19,851 nucleotides of DNA from Bacteroidia bacterium (GTDB taxonomy: Bacteria > Bacteroidota > Bacteroidia > Bacteroidales > BM523). A model generated the notes under the pieces. The model worked only from the letters and a program-made list of their open reading frames with translations. It was not told the origin of the DNA and did not search any database. The position numbers and the translations under genes were made by a program. The stretch lies in contig JACQWN010000302.1 in the NCBI GenBank assembly GCA_016209245.1, forward strand, positions 1 through 19,851, given 5' to 3'. Below are positions 1 to 8,500 of the stretch, piece after piece. Within the stretch, counting starts at the first letter, position 1; each line of letters begins with the position of its first letter.

Positions 1-192
1 AAAATTAATGATACTGTAAATCAATACAAACTTATTTACAGAGATAAGGACAGCCAGGATTTTTTAGCGATGGCGGCTTTACAGTTTGTGACCAAGTTAC
101 AGGAAAGCGAGGAACGGCAAAACTTGGCTCCTGTACTTGAGGAGATAAGCCTCATTGAAGCAGAATTATCTGAATATTTAACAAAAGAGTAA
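1..192 (+). CDS. zapA: Cell division protein ZapA, 3' end only (partial)
   Basis: The frame is open from base 1 and encodes the last 63 residues of a small protein; the start lies outside the window. The visible part begins KINDTVNQYKLIYRDKDSQD, continues into a helix containing LAMAALQFVTKLQ, and ends in a heptad-like acidic helix (LAPVLEEISLIEAELSEYL). This is the layout of ZapA: a short globular head followed by a C-terminal coiled coil used for dimer and tetramer formation. In the family, ZapA binds FtsZ at midcell and cross-links protofilaments. The gene is followed by a probable 6S RNA, which recalls the zapA-ssrS order of Gammaproteobacteria. Identification rests on the C-terminal half and this context. 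Confidence 0.75.
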   Translation, partial: KINDTVNQYKLIYRDKDSQDFLAMAALQFVTKLQESEERQNLAPVLEEISLIEAELSEYLTKE

Positions 193-211
193 CAGGTTCT
201 TTGAATATAAA
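193..211 (+). promoter_or_regulatory. Possible promoter of the 6S RNA
   Basis: A TTTG (200-203) lies about 9 bases before the predicted 5' end of the 6S RNA. This fits the right half of the Bacteroidota -7 box TAnnTTTG, but the left half is GT rather than TA and no clear -33 element is seen. The call rests mainly on spacing. Confidence 0.25.
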
Positions 212-426
212 GCATAACCCGCATAATCTTTAATGGCTTTGGATAACTCAACACCTACTTAATTGGAGTAAAGCTTAGTTTTTCTATGATGGGCCTTATT
301 CCCGGCTTGTCCGGGAATTCTTCGACATAGTCGGAGAACGTTGGAAGTCAGAAATAAATTAGCAGCTCCACCCATGGAAATTGGGGTTTTCTCAAACGAT
401 TTAAAGAATTATGCGGGTTTTTTTTT
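212..426 (+). ncRNA. ssrS: Probable 6S RNA (Bacteroidota type)
   Basis: This gap has no ORF and folds as one long rod. Bases 216-233 (AACCCGCATAATCTTTAA) pair with 401-419 with a single bulge. That closing stem encloses a wide, weakly paired central region, and a run of T (418-426) follows at the 3' end, giving a built-in terminator. The distal part holds two stacked hairpins: 298-305 pairs with 311-318 (8 bp), and 318-326 pairs with 330-338 (one G-U). Closing stem, open central bubble and terminal stem, about 215 nt overall, match 6S RNA, which mimics an open promoter and sequesters RNA polymerase. The position just after zapA supports this. It was recognised by architecture and context, without a covariance search. 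Confidence 0.7.
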
Positions 427-452
427 AGTAATAACTTTAAAATAATAGAAAA

Positions 453-1886
453 ATGTACTGGTTAGTGATTATTATTGGTGTAGTAGCATTTATATCGGGC
501 GGGCTTATATCATATTTTTTATGGAATAATGTCCTGACCCGGCGTAAGGAAAAGATTATTAAAGAAGCTGATAATGAAGCTGAAGTAATCAAAAAAGATA
601 AGATGCTCGAAGCAAAGGAAAAATTTTTACAATTAAAAGCTGAACATGAAAAAATAATTTCTGAAAAAAATAGTAAAATTAATATTGCAGAAAGCAGGAT
701 TAAGCAAAAAGAAATAACACTGTCGCAGAAATTTGAAGAATATCAAAGGAAGAGAAATGAAATAGACTCTATTCGTGAAAATCTTAAGATACAATTAGAT
801 CTTGTCGAAAAGAAGAATGAGGATCTGAACAGATTATCGAAACAACAGATAGAGCAATTAAAGGCAATTGCAGGCATTTCAGCGGAACAAGCCAAAGCGC
901 AGCTTATTGAATCGTTAAAGGATAAAGCTAAAACCGAAGCCATGTCGTATATTAACGAAATTATGGATGAAGCTAAAATGACTGCAAATAAAGACGCAAA
1001 AAAATTAATTATTGAGACTATTCAACGTGTTGCTAATGAAGTTACTGTAGAAAACTCCGTAACTGTATTTAATATTGATAATGATGAAATTAAAGGCAGA
1101 ATCATTGGCAGGGAAGGCAGAAATATCAGAGCTTTAGAAGCCGCTACCGGTGTCGAAATTGTTGTTGATGATACTCCTGAAGCAATCGTTCTCTCAGCTT
1201 TTGACCCTATCAGGCGTGAAATTGCACGCTTAGCCCTTCATCAATTGGTGACCGATGGCAGGATTCATCCGGCCAGGATAGAAGAAATAGTAGAAAAAAC
1301 AAAAAAACAGGTTGAAGATGAGATAATTGAACTTGGAAAACGAACAACAATAGATTTGGGAGTACATGGTTTGCATCCCGAATTAGTTAAGATTGTAGGT
1401 AAAATGAAATACCGCTCTTCATATGGTCAAAATTTGCTTCAACATTCCAGAGAAACAGCCAACTTGTGTGCAATAATGGCGGCAGAATTGAGCTTAAATA
1501 CAAAATTGGCTAAAAGAGCCGGATTATTACACGATATAGGTAAGGTTTCAGATGAAGACCCTGATTTGCCTCACGCTGTTTCAGGCATGAAAATAGCTGA
1601 AAAATATAAAGAAAAACCTGAAATTTGCAATGCAATAGGTGCTCATCATGAAGAAATCGAAATGACAAGTCTTATATCACCCATCGTGCAGGTATGTGAT
1701 GCTATTTCAGGAGCCCGCCCAGGAGCAAGGCGTGAAGTGGTTGAAGCTTATGCTAAAAGGTTAAAAGACCTGGAAAATCTGGCATTATCATATCCGGGAG
1801 TTTTAAAAACTTATGCAATCCAGGCAGGTCGCGAATTATTTAGCTACAAAAATTCAAAACGAAATGACATATCCCGGTCAGATTAA
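453..1886 (+). CDS. rny: Ribonuclease Y, 3' end disrupted
   Basis: This is a membrane-anchored endoribonuclease that initiates mRNA decay. The order is a single N-terminal membrane segment (about residues 2-24), a long charged coiled coil (about 30-190), a KH RNA-binding domain with GRIIGREGRN at 215-224, and an HD domain with H331, H360-D361 and the AHHEE motif, so the metal-binding core is intact. RNase Y is normally about 510-525 aa; this reading frame gives 477. After YPGVLKTYAIQAGREL (ending at residue 462) the frame runs into 15 unrelated residues and stops. The expected tail (KIQNEMTYPGQIKIIVIRET...SYAK) is present but in the +1 frame at 1840-1932. About 16-20 codons of the C-terminal domain appear lost through a deletion that is not a multiple of three. 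The ATG follows the 6S terminator by 26 bases. Confidence 0.93.
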   Translation: MYWLVIIIGVVAFISGGLISYFLWNNVLTRRKEKIIKEADNEAEVIKKDKMLEAKEKFLQLKAEHEKIISEKNSKINIAESRIKQKEITLSQKFEEYQRKRNEIDSIRENLKIQLDLVEKKNEDLNRLSKQQIEQLKAIAGISAEQAKAQLIESLKDKAKTEAMSYINEIMDEAKMTANKDAKKLIIETIQRVANEVTVENSVTVFNIDNDEIKGRIIGREGRNIRALEAATGVEIVVDDTPEAIVLSAFDPIRREIARLALHQLVTDGRIHPARIEEIVEKTKKQVEDEIIELGKRTTIDLGVHGLHPELVKIVGKMKYRSSYGQNLLQHSRETANLCAIMAAELSLNTKLAKRAGLLHDIGKVSDEDPDLPHAVSGMKIAEKYKEKPEICNAIGAHHEEIEMTSLISPIVQVCDAISGARPGARREVVEAYAKRLKDLENLALSYPGVLKTYAIQAGRELFSYKNSKRNDISRSD

Positions 1887-1932
1887 AATTATTGTTATCA
1901 GAGAAACCCGATCCACCAGCTATGCCAAATAA
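1840..1932 (+). pseudogene. rny: Out-of-frame C-terminal remnant of rny
   Basis: Read in the +1 frame relative to rny, this stretch encodes LATKIQNEMTYPGQ, then IKIIVIRETRSTSYAK and TAA. This is the conserved RNase Y C-terminus, which typically ends in a YPGQ...VIRE(T/K)R...YAK pattern. Its preservation shows that the rny ORF once ended at 1932 and overlapped the next gene's ATG (1922) by 11 bases. The remnant cannot be reached from the rny start without a frameshift at about 1836-1842. Confidence 0.8.
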
Positions 1933-2920
1933 TTCAAAAATCCAAGGTTCAAAAGTGCTTGTTACAGGAGGCGCCGGCTTCATCGGTTCAAATCTTATTG
2001 AAGCCATGCTTAAACAAGAGAATTATATCGTTTGTCTCGATAATTTTATTACCGGAAAGAAACATAACATCGAACCTTTTTTTCAATTCAAAAATTTTAA
2101 ATTTATTCAAGGCGATATCAGAAATTTGGATGACTGCCGTAAAGCTGTAAAAGATTCTGAAATTGTTTTACATCAGGCAGCATTAGGTTCCGTACCGCGT
2201 TCTATTAATGATCCGAACACGACAAATAATATTAATGCTAACGGCTTTTTAAATATGCTCATTGCCGCGAGGGATGAAGGAATTAAACGATTCGTTTATG
2301 CTACCAGCTCTTCTGTTTACGGCGACATCCCTGAATTACCTAAAGTTGAAGAACGAACCGGACACCCTCTCTCTCCATATGCAATAACAAAGGTTGTTAA
2401 TGAAATGTATGCAAAAGTATTTTCCGATTTATTTAATATTAAGCTGATAGGGCTAAGATATTTCAATGTTTTTGGCAAACGTCAGGACCCTGAAGGCGCC
2501 TATGCCGCAGTAATTCCTAAATTTATTAAGCAATTGATAAAGGGTGAAAGCCCTGTTATTTATGGCGACGGCTCTCAATCCCGCGATTTTACTTTTGTCG
2601 CTAATGTTATACATGCTAATCAATTAGCAGCGACTACTGAAAATCCTGAGGCAATAAATAATGTATTTAATATTGCAAATGGTGAAAAAACTAACCTGAA
2701 TGAATTATTTAATATCTTGAAAGAATTGTTAAGCAAATTTGATAAAAATATATTGAAAATCACTCCACAATTTAACTCTTCGAGAAAGGGAGATATACAA
2801 CAATCGTATGCTTCAATTGATAAAGCGAAAAAATTTCTTGGATATAGGCCATTATATAATTTAAAGGCAGGGCTTGAATTAACAATAAAATGGTATTATG
2901 AATCTTTAAAAAATTATTGA
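1922..2920 (+). CDS. wbpP: UDP-N-acetylglucosamine 4-epimerase (WbpP/TviC-type SDR)
   Basis: This is an extended short-chain dehydrogenase/reductase of 332 aa. The Rossmann motif GGAGFIG is at residues 16-22, GDIR at 64-67, the serine cluster at 129-131 and the catalytic YxxxK at Y153/K157. The stretches ALGSVPRSINDP, LSPYAITK, GLRYFNVFGKRQDP and AYAAVIPKF are characteristic of WbpP/TviC/VipB enzymes, which interconvert UDP-GlcNAc and UDP-GalNAc (or the uronic acids) for surface polysaccharide. ATG 1922 is preferred over an in-frame TTG at 1892, because the family begins shortly before the glycine-rich loop and because 1922 overlaps the ancestral rny end by 11 bases, suggesting co-transcription. 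It converges on the sulfotransferase with a 14-base gap. Exact substrate is inferred. Confidence 0.88.
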   Translation: MPNNSKIQGSKVLVTGGAGFIGSNLIEAMLKQENYIVCLDNFITGKKHNIEPFFQFKNFKFIQGDIRNLDDCRKAVKDSEIVLHQAALGSVPRSINDPNTTNNINANGFLNMLIAARDEGIKRFVYATSSSVYGDIPELPKVEERTGHPLSPYAITKVVNEMYAKVFSDLFNIKLIGLRYFNVFGKRQDPEGAYAAVIPKFIKQLIKGESPVIYGDGSQSRDFTFVANVIHANQLAATTENPEAINNVFNIANGEKTNLNELFNILKELLSKFDKNILKITPQFNSSRKGDIQQSYASIDKAKKFLGYRPLYNLKAGLELTIKWYYESLKNY

Positions 2921-2934
2921 TTATCTGTATCCTC

Positions 2935-3807
2935 TCAAAATACAAAAGATTCCCATTTAGTTCCTATCAATTTTTCTTTTACTTCATCGTAGTTTGATAT
3001 GATCTCTTTATGCGTTTTATGGTTGATTTTTATAAACCGGCTATTCAGGTTCTTATTTTCAACTCCAAGAAATGATAGTATCCTTGAAGTTTCGTGTTTG
3101 ATATCATGTGTAAGATTCTGATACCAGACTGACAGTACTTCATTATTATGAAAAAAATCTTTGTATTTCATGCTATATTCTTCTATTTTTTTAAATTCCT
3201 TAATGCAATCCTCGCAGGAAATTCTGATCTTAAAATCTTCCTCCAGAATAGGTACGTTTTGATCTTCTACCAGCCGAATCCTTGATGAAGTTTTTGTTGC
3301 TTCAACAATGTCTGCAAAAGTAGAGCTAACTGCATGCCACTTTTTAGTTTTTTTTACGATCATTTCCGAAATATAAATATCCAGAAAATTTTTTCGTATC
3401 AAGTGGATGATCCTGATTTCAGGATGGTTTCTGATATAATTCAACAATTCAGGGAACTGACAATCATAATCCACCTTGAAGCCAACGGCTTTAATTTCAG
3501 GAGAATACCTGCGGAAAACGCGTTTGTCAAGAAAATGTAAAGGGTGGTTGTCCCTGTATTTAATAGTGGAAGTAAAATTAGTTTGTGGATATCCCGTATA
3601 ACCAAAACCCAGCTTCCCTTTTCCTAAGATCCCGCTAAATGATACTATATGTGGATGAGACTTCAGCAGGTCAACCAGAAAATTTGAACCAGACCGTTGA
3701 TAAGTCAGAATAATGTACTTCCTGTAATCTGTATTATTTCCATCGAGATGAGGATGTATGTATTTTTTATTTCTTAATGATTCTCCTATTTTCTGAAAAA
3801 TGCTCAT
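2935..3807 (-). CDS. PAPS-dependent sulfotransferase family protein
   Basis: This 290-aa protein carries the two co-substrate signatures of P-loop sulfotransferases. QRSGSNF (residues 37-43) follows the strand KYIILTY and forms the 5'-phosphosulfate loop. IIHLIRKNFLDIYIS (133-147) supplies the arginine (R138) and serine (S147) that hold the 3' phosphate of PAPS. VGFKVDYD (108-115) recalls NodH/LPS-sulfotransferase-like members. The likely role is sulfation of a carbohydrate or lipid; the acceptor cannot be told. The start is ATG 3807, preceded by AAGGAAAT. A longer TTG reading from 3885 would overlap the divergent gene and adds only a low-complexity, Phe/Lys/Asn-rich N-terminus. No signal peptide or membrane segment is visible. 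Confidence 0.8.
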   Translation of the reverse strand: MSIFQKIGESLRNKKYIHPHLDGNNTDYRKYIILTYQRSGSNFLVDLLKSHPHIVSFSGILGKGKLGFGYTGYPQTNFTSTIKYRDNHPLHFLDKRVFRRYSPEIKAVGFKVDYDCQFPELLNYIRNHPEIRIIHLIRKNFLDIYISEMIVKKTKKWHAVSSTFADIVEATKTSSRIRLVEDQNVPILEEDFKIRISCEDCIKEFKKIEEYSMKYKDFFHNNEVLSVWYQNLTHDIKHETSRILSFLGVENKNLNSRFIKINHKTHKEIISNYDEVKEKLIGTKWESFVF

Positions 3808-3829
3808 ATTTCCTTTTTTTATAAATTTT

Positions 3830-3860
3830 TTTGTAAAATTAAAAAAAATATTAAAATTTG
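3830..3860 (+). promoter_or_regulatory. Possible promoter of the aminotransferase gene
   Basis: TTTG (3830-3833), 18 bases, then TAAAATTTG (3852-3860) resembles the Bacteroidota -33/-7 pair TTTG...TAnnTTTG with one extra base in the -7 box. The start codon is 24 bases downstream. The 77-base gap must drive two divergent genes and is extremely AT-rich, so chance matches are possible. Confidence 0.33.
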
Positions 3861-3884
3861 AAGCGATTTTAAAACTAATTTTCA

Positions 3885-5213
3885 ATGGAAACAGGATTCA
3901 ATGCTAATACGCCGATAAATTCAGAAATCGTACAAAAAGTAATCAGAGAGAGTGGCTTACCTAATATCGGAAGAGCGGCGATTCGCGAGCTTTTAAAAGT
4001 TGTTAATCAAATAGAACAACTGACCGGAGAAAAATTTATCAGAATGGAAATGGGAATACCCGGTTTGCCAACGCCGAATATGGGAGTTGAGGCGGAAATT
4101 AATGCTTTGAAACGGGGAGTATCAAATACATATGTTGATATTGAAGGAATACCCGATCTTAAAAATGAAATACAAAGGTTTTGCAAACTTTTTTTGAATA
4201 TTAATGTTGATAGAAGGGGGTGTATCCCCACTGTCGGAGCTACATTAGGCAGTTTTGCTTCTTTTACAACATTAAGCAAGATAGATAATAGCAGGGATAC
4301 AAATTTATTTATTGATCCTGGCTTTCCCCTTCAAAAGCAAATGATAAGAACCATCGGGAAAAAATATGACAATTTTGATATATACAATTTCCGTGGTGAA
4401 AAGCTGTATGACAAACTGGAAGCCCATTTAAACAAAGGAAATATATTTTCAATACTATATTGTAATCCGAACAATCCTTCATGGATTTGCTTCACAGAAA
4501 CCGAATTAAAAATTATCGCCGAATTAGCAGTAAAGTACAATGTTGTTGTCATAGAAGATATCGCTTATTTCGGCATGGATTTCAGAAAGGATTATTCTAT
4601 ACCCGGAAAGCCACCCTATCAGCCGACCATAGCTCATTATATGGATAATTATATATTGCTTATTTCCGGTTCAAAAGCTTTTAGCTATGCCGGACAACGT
4701 ATTGCAATGATGATTATATCCAATAAACTGTTTAATACAAAATTTGAAAATCTAAAAAATTATTACAATTCCGACATTTTTGGTCAAGCTATGATTTTTG
4801 GCACTCTTTATAGTATTACTGCCGGTACCGCACATTCTCCACAGCATGGTCTGGCAGCAATATTAAAAGCGGTAAACGATGGCACATATAATTACAGGAA
4901 TGACGTAATTGAATATGCAAAACGAGCTGAAATTATGAAGAAGTTGTTTACTGGTAATGGCTTTAAGATTGTTTATGATAAAGATGAAGATAAGCCGATT
5001 GCCGATGGTTTTTATTTTACTTTTTCATATCCGGGTTTTACAGGTGAAAAGTTACTGGAAGAGCTTCTTTACTATGGTATCAGCGCAATCGCCCTTGTCA
5101 CCACAGGAAGCGAACGCACCGAAGGGCTCCGGGCTTGTGTTTCATTGGTCAATAAAAAGCAATTTCCTGTTTTGGAATACCGTTTAAAGAAATTCCACGA
5201 ACATCATTCGTAA
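3885..5213 (+). CDS. PLP-dependent class I/II aminotransferase, specificity unknown
   Basis: This 442-aa fold-type I enzyme has NPNNPS at 194-199, the pyridine-N-binding aspartate in EDIAYFG (D225), the Schiff-base lysine in SGSKAFSYAGQR (K264) and the carboxylate-binding arginine near the C-terminus (GLRAC, R416), so it should be active. The N-terminus has GIPGLPTPNMG and VDIEGIPDLKNEI, as in aspartate/aromatic-type aminotransferases. The substrate cannot be inferred. It is divergent from the sulfotransferase and followed by a palindromic element. The last codons (CAT CAT TCG TAA) use the first bases of that element: the target duplication downstream reads CAT CAT TCC TGA, so the original protein probably had the same last residues (HHS) with a TGA stop. 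Confidence 0.88.
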   Translation: METGFNANTPINSEIVQKVIRESGLPNIGRAAIRELLKVVNQIEQLTGEKFIRMEMGIPGLPTPNMGVEAEINALKRGVSNTYVDIEGIPDLKNEIQRFCKLFLNINVDRRGCIPTVGATLGSFASFTTLSKIDNSRDTNLFIDPGFPLQKQMIRTIGKKYDNFDIYNFRGEKLYDKLEAHLNKGNIFSILYCNPNNPSWICFTETELKIIAELAVKYNVVVIEDIAYFGMDFRKDYSIPGKPPYQPTIAHYMDNYILLISGSKAFSYAGQRIAMMIISNKLFNTKFENLKNYYNSDIFGQAMIFGTLYSITAGTAHSPQHGLAAILKAVNDGTYNYRNDVIEYAKRAEIMKKLFTGNGFKIVYDKDEDKPIADGFYFTFSYPGFTGEKLLEELLYYGISAIALVTTGSERTEGLRACVSLVNKKQFPVLEYRLKKFHEHHS

Positions 5214-5398
5214 GTTCTCAATACTTGCAGGTATTATTTGAACAATAGAACAATTGAACATTTGAATAACGAATATTGAAATAAAAAATAACACAGTCGC
5301 ATCGGGGATTTTACTTCGTTATTCTTATTTCGTTGTTCTATTGTTCAATTGTTCAAAAACTATATTTACCTGTTGATATTGAGAAGTTACCATCATTC
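5202..5398. mobile_element. MITE-like palindromic element (5210-5390) with 8-bp target duplication
   Basis: The direct repeat CATCATTC occurs at 5202-5209 and at 5391-5398. It exactly brackets a 181-bp non-coding segment whose ends are inverted: GTAAGTTCTCAATA (5210-5223) against TATTGAGAAGTTAC (5377-5390), followed inward by CAGGTA (5228-5233) and TACCTG (5367-5372). The interior continues as an imperfect palindrome: TTTGAACAATAGAACAATTG from 5237 and its near complement ending at 5357. It encodes nothing recognisable. A duplicated 8-bp target with terminal inverted repeats is the pattern of a MITE moved in trans by a transposase elsewhere; no transposase is present here. Confidence 0.72.
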
Positions 5399-5537
5399 CT
5401 GAATAAGCGATTTACGAAAGGGGGTAAAGCCATTTTTTTTTATAATCACAGGGAACTTTTTTGAAAATTATCCGTCTATCTTTATTATGAATATTTTTGT
5501 TTATTTTTGCAGTTCATAACCTATTAAATCAGAAGAT
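5399..5537 (+). promoter_or_regulatory. Leader and -7 box(es) upstream of the T9SS surface protein
   Basis: Two perfect TAnnTTTG boxes, both TATTTTTG, lie at 5492-5499 and 5502-5509. The second would place the transcription start around 5516, leaving about a 20-base leader with AGAAG just before the ATG at 5538. A clear -33 TTTG at normal spacing is not seen. The rest of this gap holds the old downstream flank of the aminotransferase gene and no ORF. Confidence 0.45.
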
Positions 5538-8500
5538 ATGAAAAAAAGAATACTATTAATCAGCAGCTTTGTGCTTTCTGCACTGTATTTATTTGCACAA
5601 ATGAATGTCAATACTACAATTTACAATTCAAGTCAATTAGTGCAAAATATACTGATTAACGGCTGCGTTACCGCAAGTAATGTTACTCATACCGGTAGCG
5701 ATAACGACAGTACTGCCTCTATCGGTTATTTTACAAATACAAGTCCCGGTTTCCCTTTTAGTGCCGGAATCATTCTTTCTACCGGTTATGTTGTTGATGC
5801 ACCCGGTACCGGCGATTATTTTGCTTCAAATTCTCTTGGAACCGGCGGCGATGCTGACCTCGATGAACTTCTTGCCGGATCCTGGACAACAAATGATGCA
5901 ATTATTCTTGAATTCGATTTTATTCCTTCTTCCGATACCGTCCAGTTTAATTATATCTGGGGTTCCGAGGAATATCCCGAATGGGTCAACAGCAGTTTCA
6001 ATGATGTATTTGGATTTTTTATCAGCGGTCCTGGAATTAATGGGCCTTTCTCCAACAATGCAGAAAATATAGCATTAATTCCCGGCACATCACAGTATGT
6101 CTCTATTGATAATGTAAATAATGGTACCGCAAATTTAGGTCCTTGCATGAATTGTCAATATTACATTGATAACTCAAGCGGTTCAGTTACAGTTTATGAC
6201 GGAATTACTACAGCTTTAACCGCCTATGCAGTAGTAGTACCTTGCAGTACATATCATATAAAGCTTGCAATAGCCGATGCCGGAGACGAAGTCTATGATT
6301 CCGGCGTTTTTATTGAAGCGGGAAGCTTCTCTTCCGGCGGACAAGTCGGTATGAACAATCCTGATCCTATATATGGAAATAATAACGATTTATATGAAGG
6401 TTGCTCAAATTACTATGTATTCTCACGATTAGACAGCACCGATACCGCCGATCCTATAACGGTAAGCCTTTCTATTTCTGGAAATGCCACACAAGGTGAT
6501 GGCACAGGTCCGAATGATGACATTACAACTTTTCCTACATCGTTTACAATTCCCGCAGGTGAGATTTACGATACAATTTATTATACAGCATTCGGGGACG
6601 GTATTGTGGAAAACCCTCCTGAATATTTGATTATCACCTTATTATCCGGATGTCCATGTGATTTAGAACCATTTATGGATACAATTTATATTTACGATTC
6701 CATTCCATTTAAAGCAAGCATCATTTCTATGGATGTAAAATATTGCGACGGAAATTATCCTCAATACCTCGATTTAGTAGCAAGATGCGAAAGCCACCCA
6801 CCCGATTTTGTCAGATTCGAATGGTCAACCGGTTTAATTGAATCTGGCACATGGAACGATACTTATGATGTGACCGAAAGCGTTATAACAATTACACCTG
6901 TATTGGGTATCTCAACATATACTGTAACTATTTCAGACTTATGCGGTAATTCGAAAGTTGATAGTGTTGATGTTCTGGTTTCCGATATGTTACCGCCTAC
7001 AATTACTACTGTTGATGACCTTAACGGCGATGGGACAGGTGAAATACATGTTACACCAAATGGCGGATTTCCTCCTTATTCATATAGCTGGTGGAAAAAT
7101 AATGTCCCTATAGCTGAAACAGCCCCCGATTTAACTTCTCTTGGCTATGGCTCTTACAAACTAATCCTTTATGATAATATCGGCTGTTCCGATACCACAA
7201 TAATAACAATTAATGAGGTATCCACCCCCGTTGCTAATTTCACCGTCAACTATGCAACAATAAATGCCGGAACCACAGTAATTTTTACTGATTTATCACA
7301 ATATTCACCGACAAGCTGGTCCTGGACTTTTAATGGGGGCCTTCCTGCAACTTCTACTGATCAAAATCCGTATGTCACTTATAATACAACAGGTAATTAT
7401 CCTGTTTCTCTTACTGTTACAAATGCTTACGGAAATGATACCGAAACCAAAATAAATTATATCCATGTCAATGACTCGACACCTCCTACAGCCAATTTCA
7501 ATGCTAATGAAACTACAATAATTGAAGGGGAATCGGTTACATTTACCGATCTGTCAACAAACAGTCCGACAGCGTGGAATTGGAATTTTACAGGAGGCAA
7601 TCCAAATGGTTCATACTCGCAAACTCCTCCGCCTATCATATATTATTTAGCCGGAACTTATGATGTGCAATTGACTGTATCCAATCAATATGGAAATGAT
7701 ATTGAAACAAAGACCGGCTATATTATAGTGCAGGAAGCGGCTCAGGCTCCCGAAGCTGATTTTACTCCCATGTCATCTAATGTTTGCATAAACACAACAA
7801 TTCAGTTTACCGACCAATCTGAACATAATCCGGCAACATATTTATGGTCATTTCCGGGAGCCAATCCCGCCACATCTTCTCAAGCTAATCCTTCGGTAAC
7901 TTTTAATACAGCCGGTATATATTCTATATCTCTTACAGTTGAAAATGCCGTCGGTAGTGATTCAATATCAGGAACGGTTGTAGTAACAAATCCTCCAACA
8001 CTTACCGGTTCATCCAATCCGACAGCTTGCGGGGGTTCGACCGGTCAGGCAGCCGTTGCAGTTTCCGGAGGCGTACAACCATATTCATACAACTGGTCAA
8101 CCGGAGATCATACTTATAGCATTGTCGGTTTAGAAGCCGGTATATATACTGTTACCGTAACTGATCATGTCGGCTGTGTCGCTTCGATTGCAATAACTGT
8201 AGAAGATGCCGGAACGCTTGACGGGCAAACACAGATTGATAATATTACATGCTACGGCTATAGCGATGGTGCAATTACAATTCATGCATCCGACGGTAAT
8301 TTGCCATACCAATATCTATGGTCAACAGGGCATACCGACAGTACAATTACTAATCTCTCTGCAGGAGTTTATACAGTCACTGTTACCGATAATTCTTCCT
8401 GTGTCTTTGCTACAATGGACACTATCCAGAAAAACCAGATGCAGCTTATTACAACCGAAACAAATGCTTCTTCGCCTGAAAGCTCGGATGGTACAATAAG

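Noticed and set aside
1892..1921. An earlier TTG start for the epimerase
   Set aside because: These bases encode the ancestral rny tail in another frame, and the added residues (MLSEKPDPPA) are outside the family's conserved start.
3808..3885. A 26-residue N-terminal extension of the sulfotransferase from TTG 3885
   Set aside because: It overlaps the divergent start codon, is low-complexity Phe/Lys/Asn-rich, and a normal ATG with AAGGAAAT upstream exists at 3807.
1922..5213. A dedicated secondary-metabolite or Nod-factor-like cluster (epimerase, sulfotransferase, aminotransferase)
   Set aside because: The genes lie on alternating strands, no synthase, acyltransferase or exporter is present, and the substrates cannot be linked from sequence.
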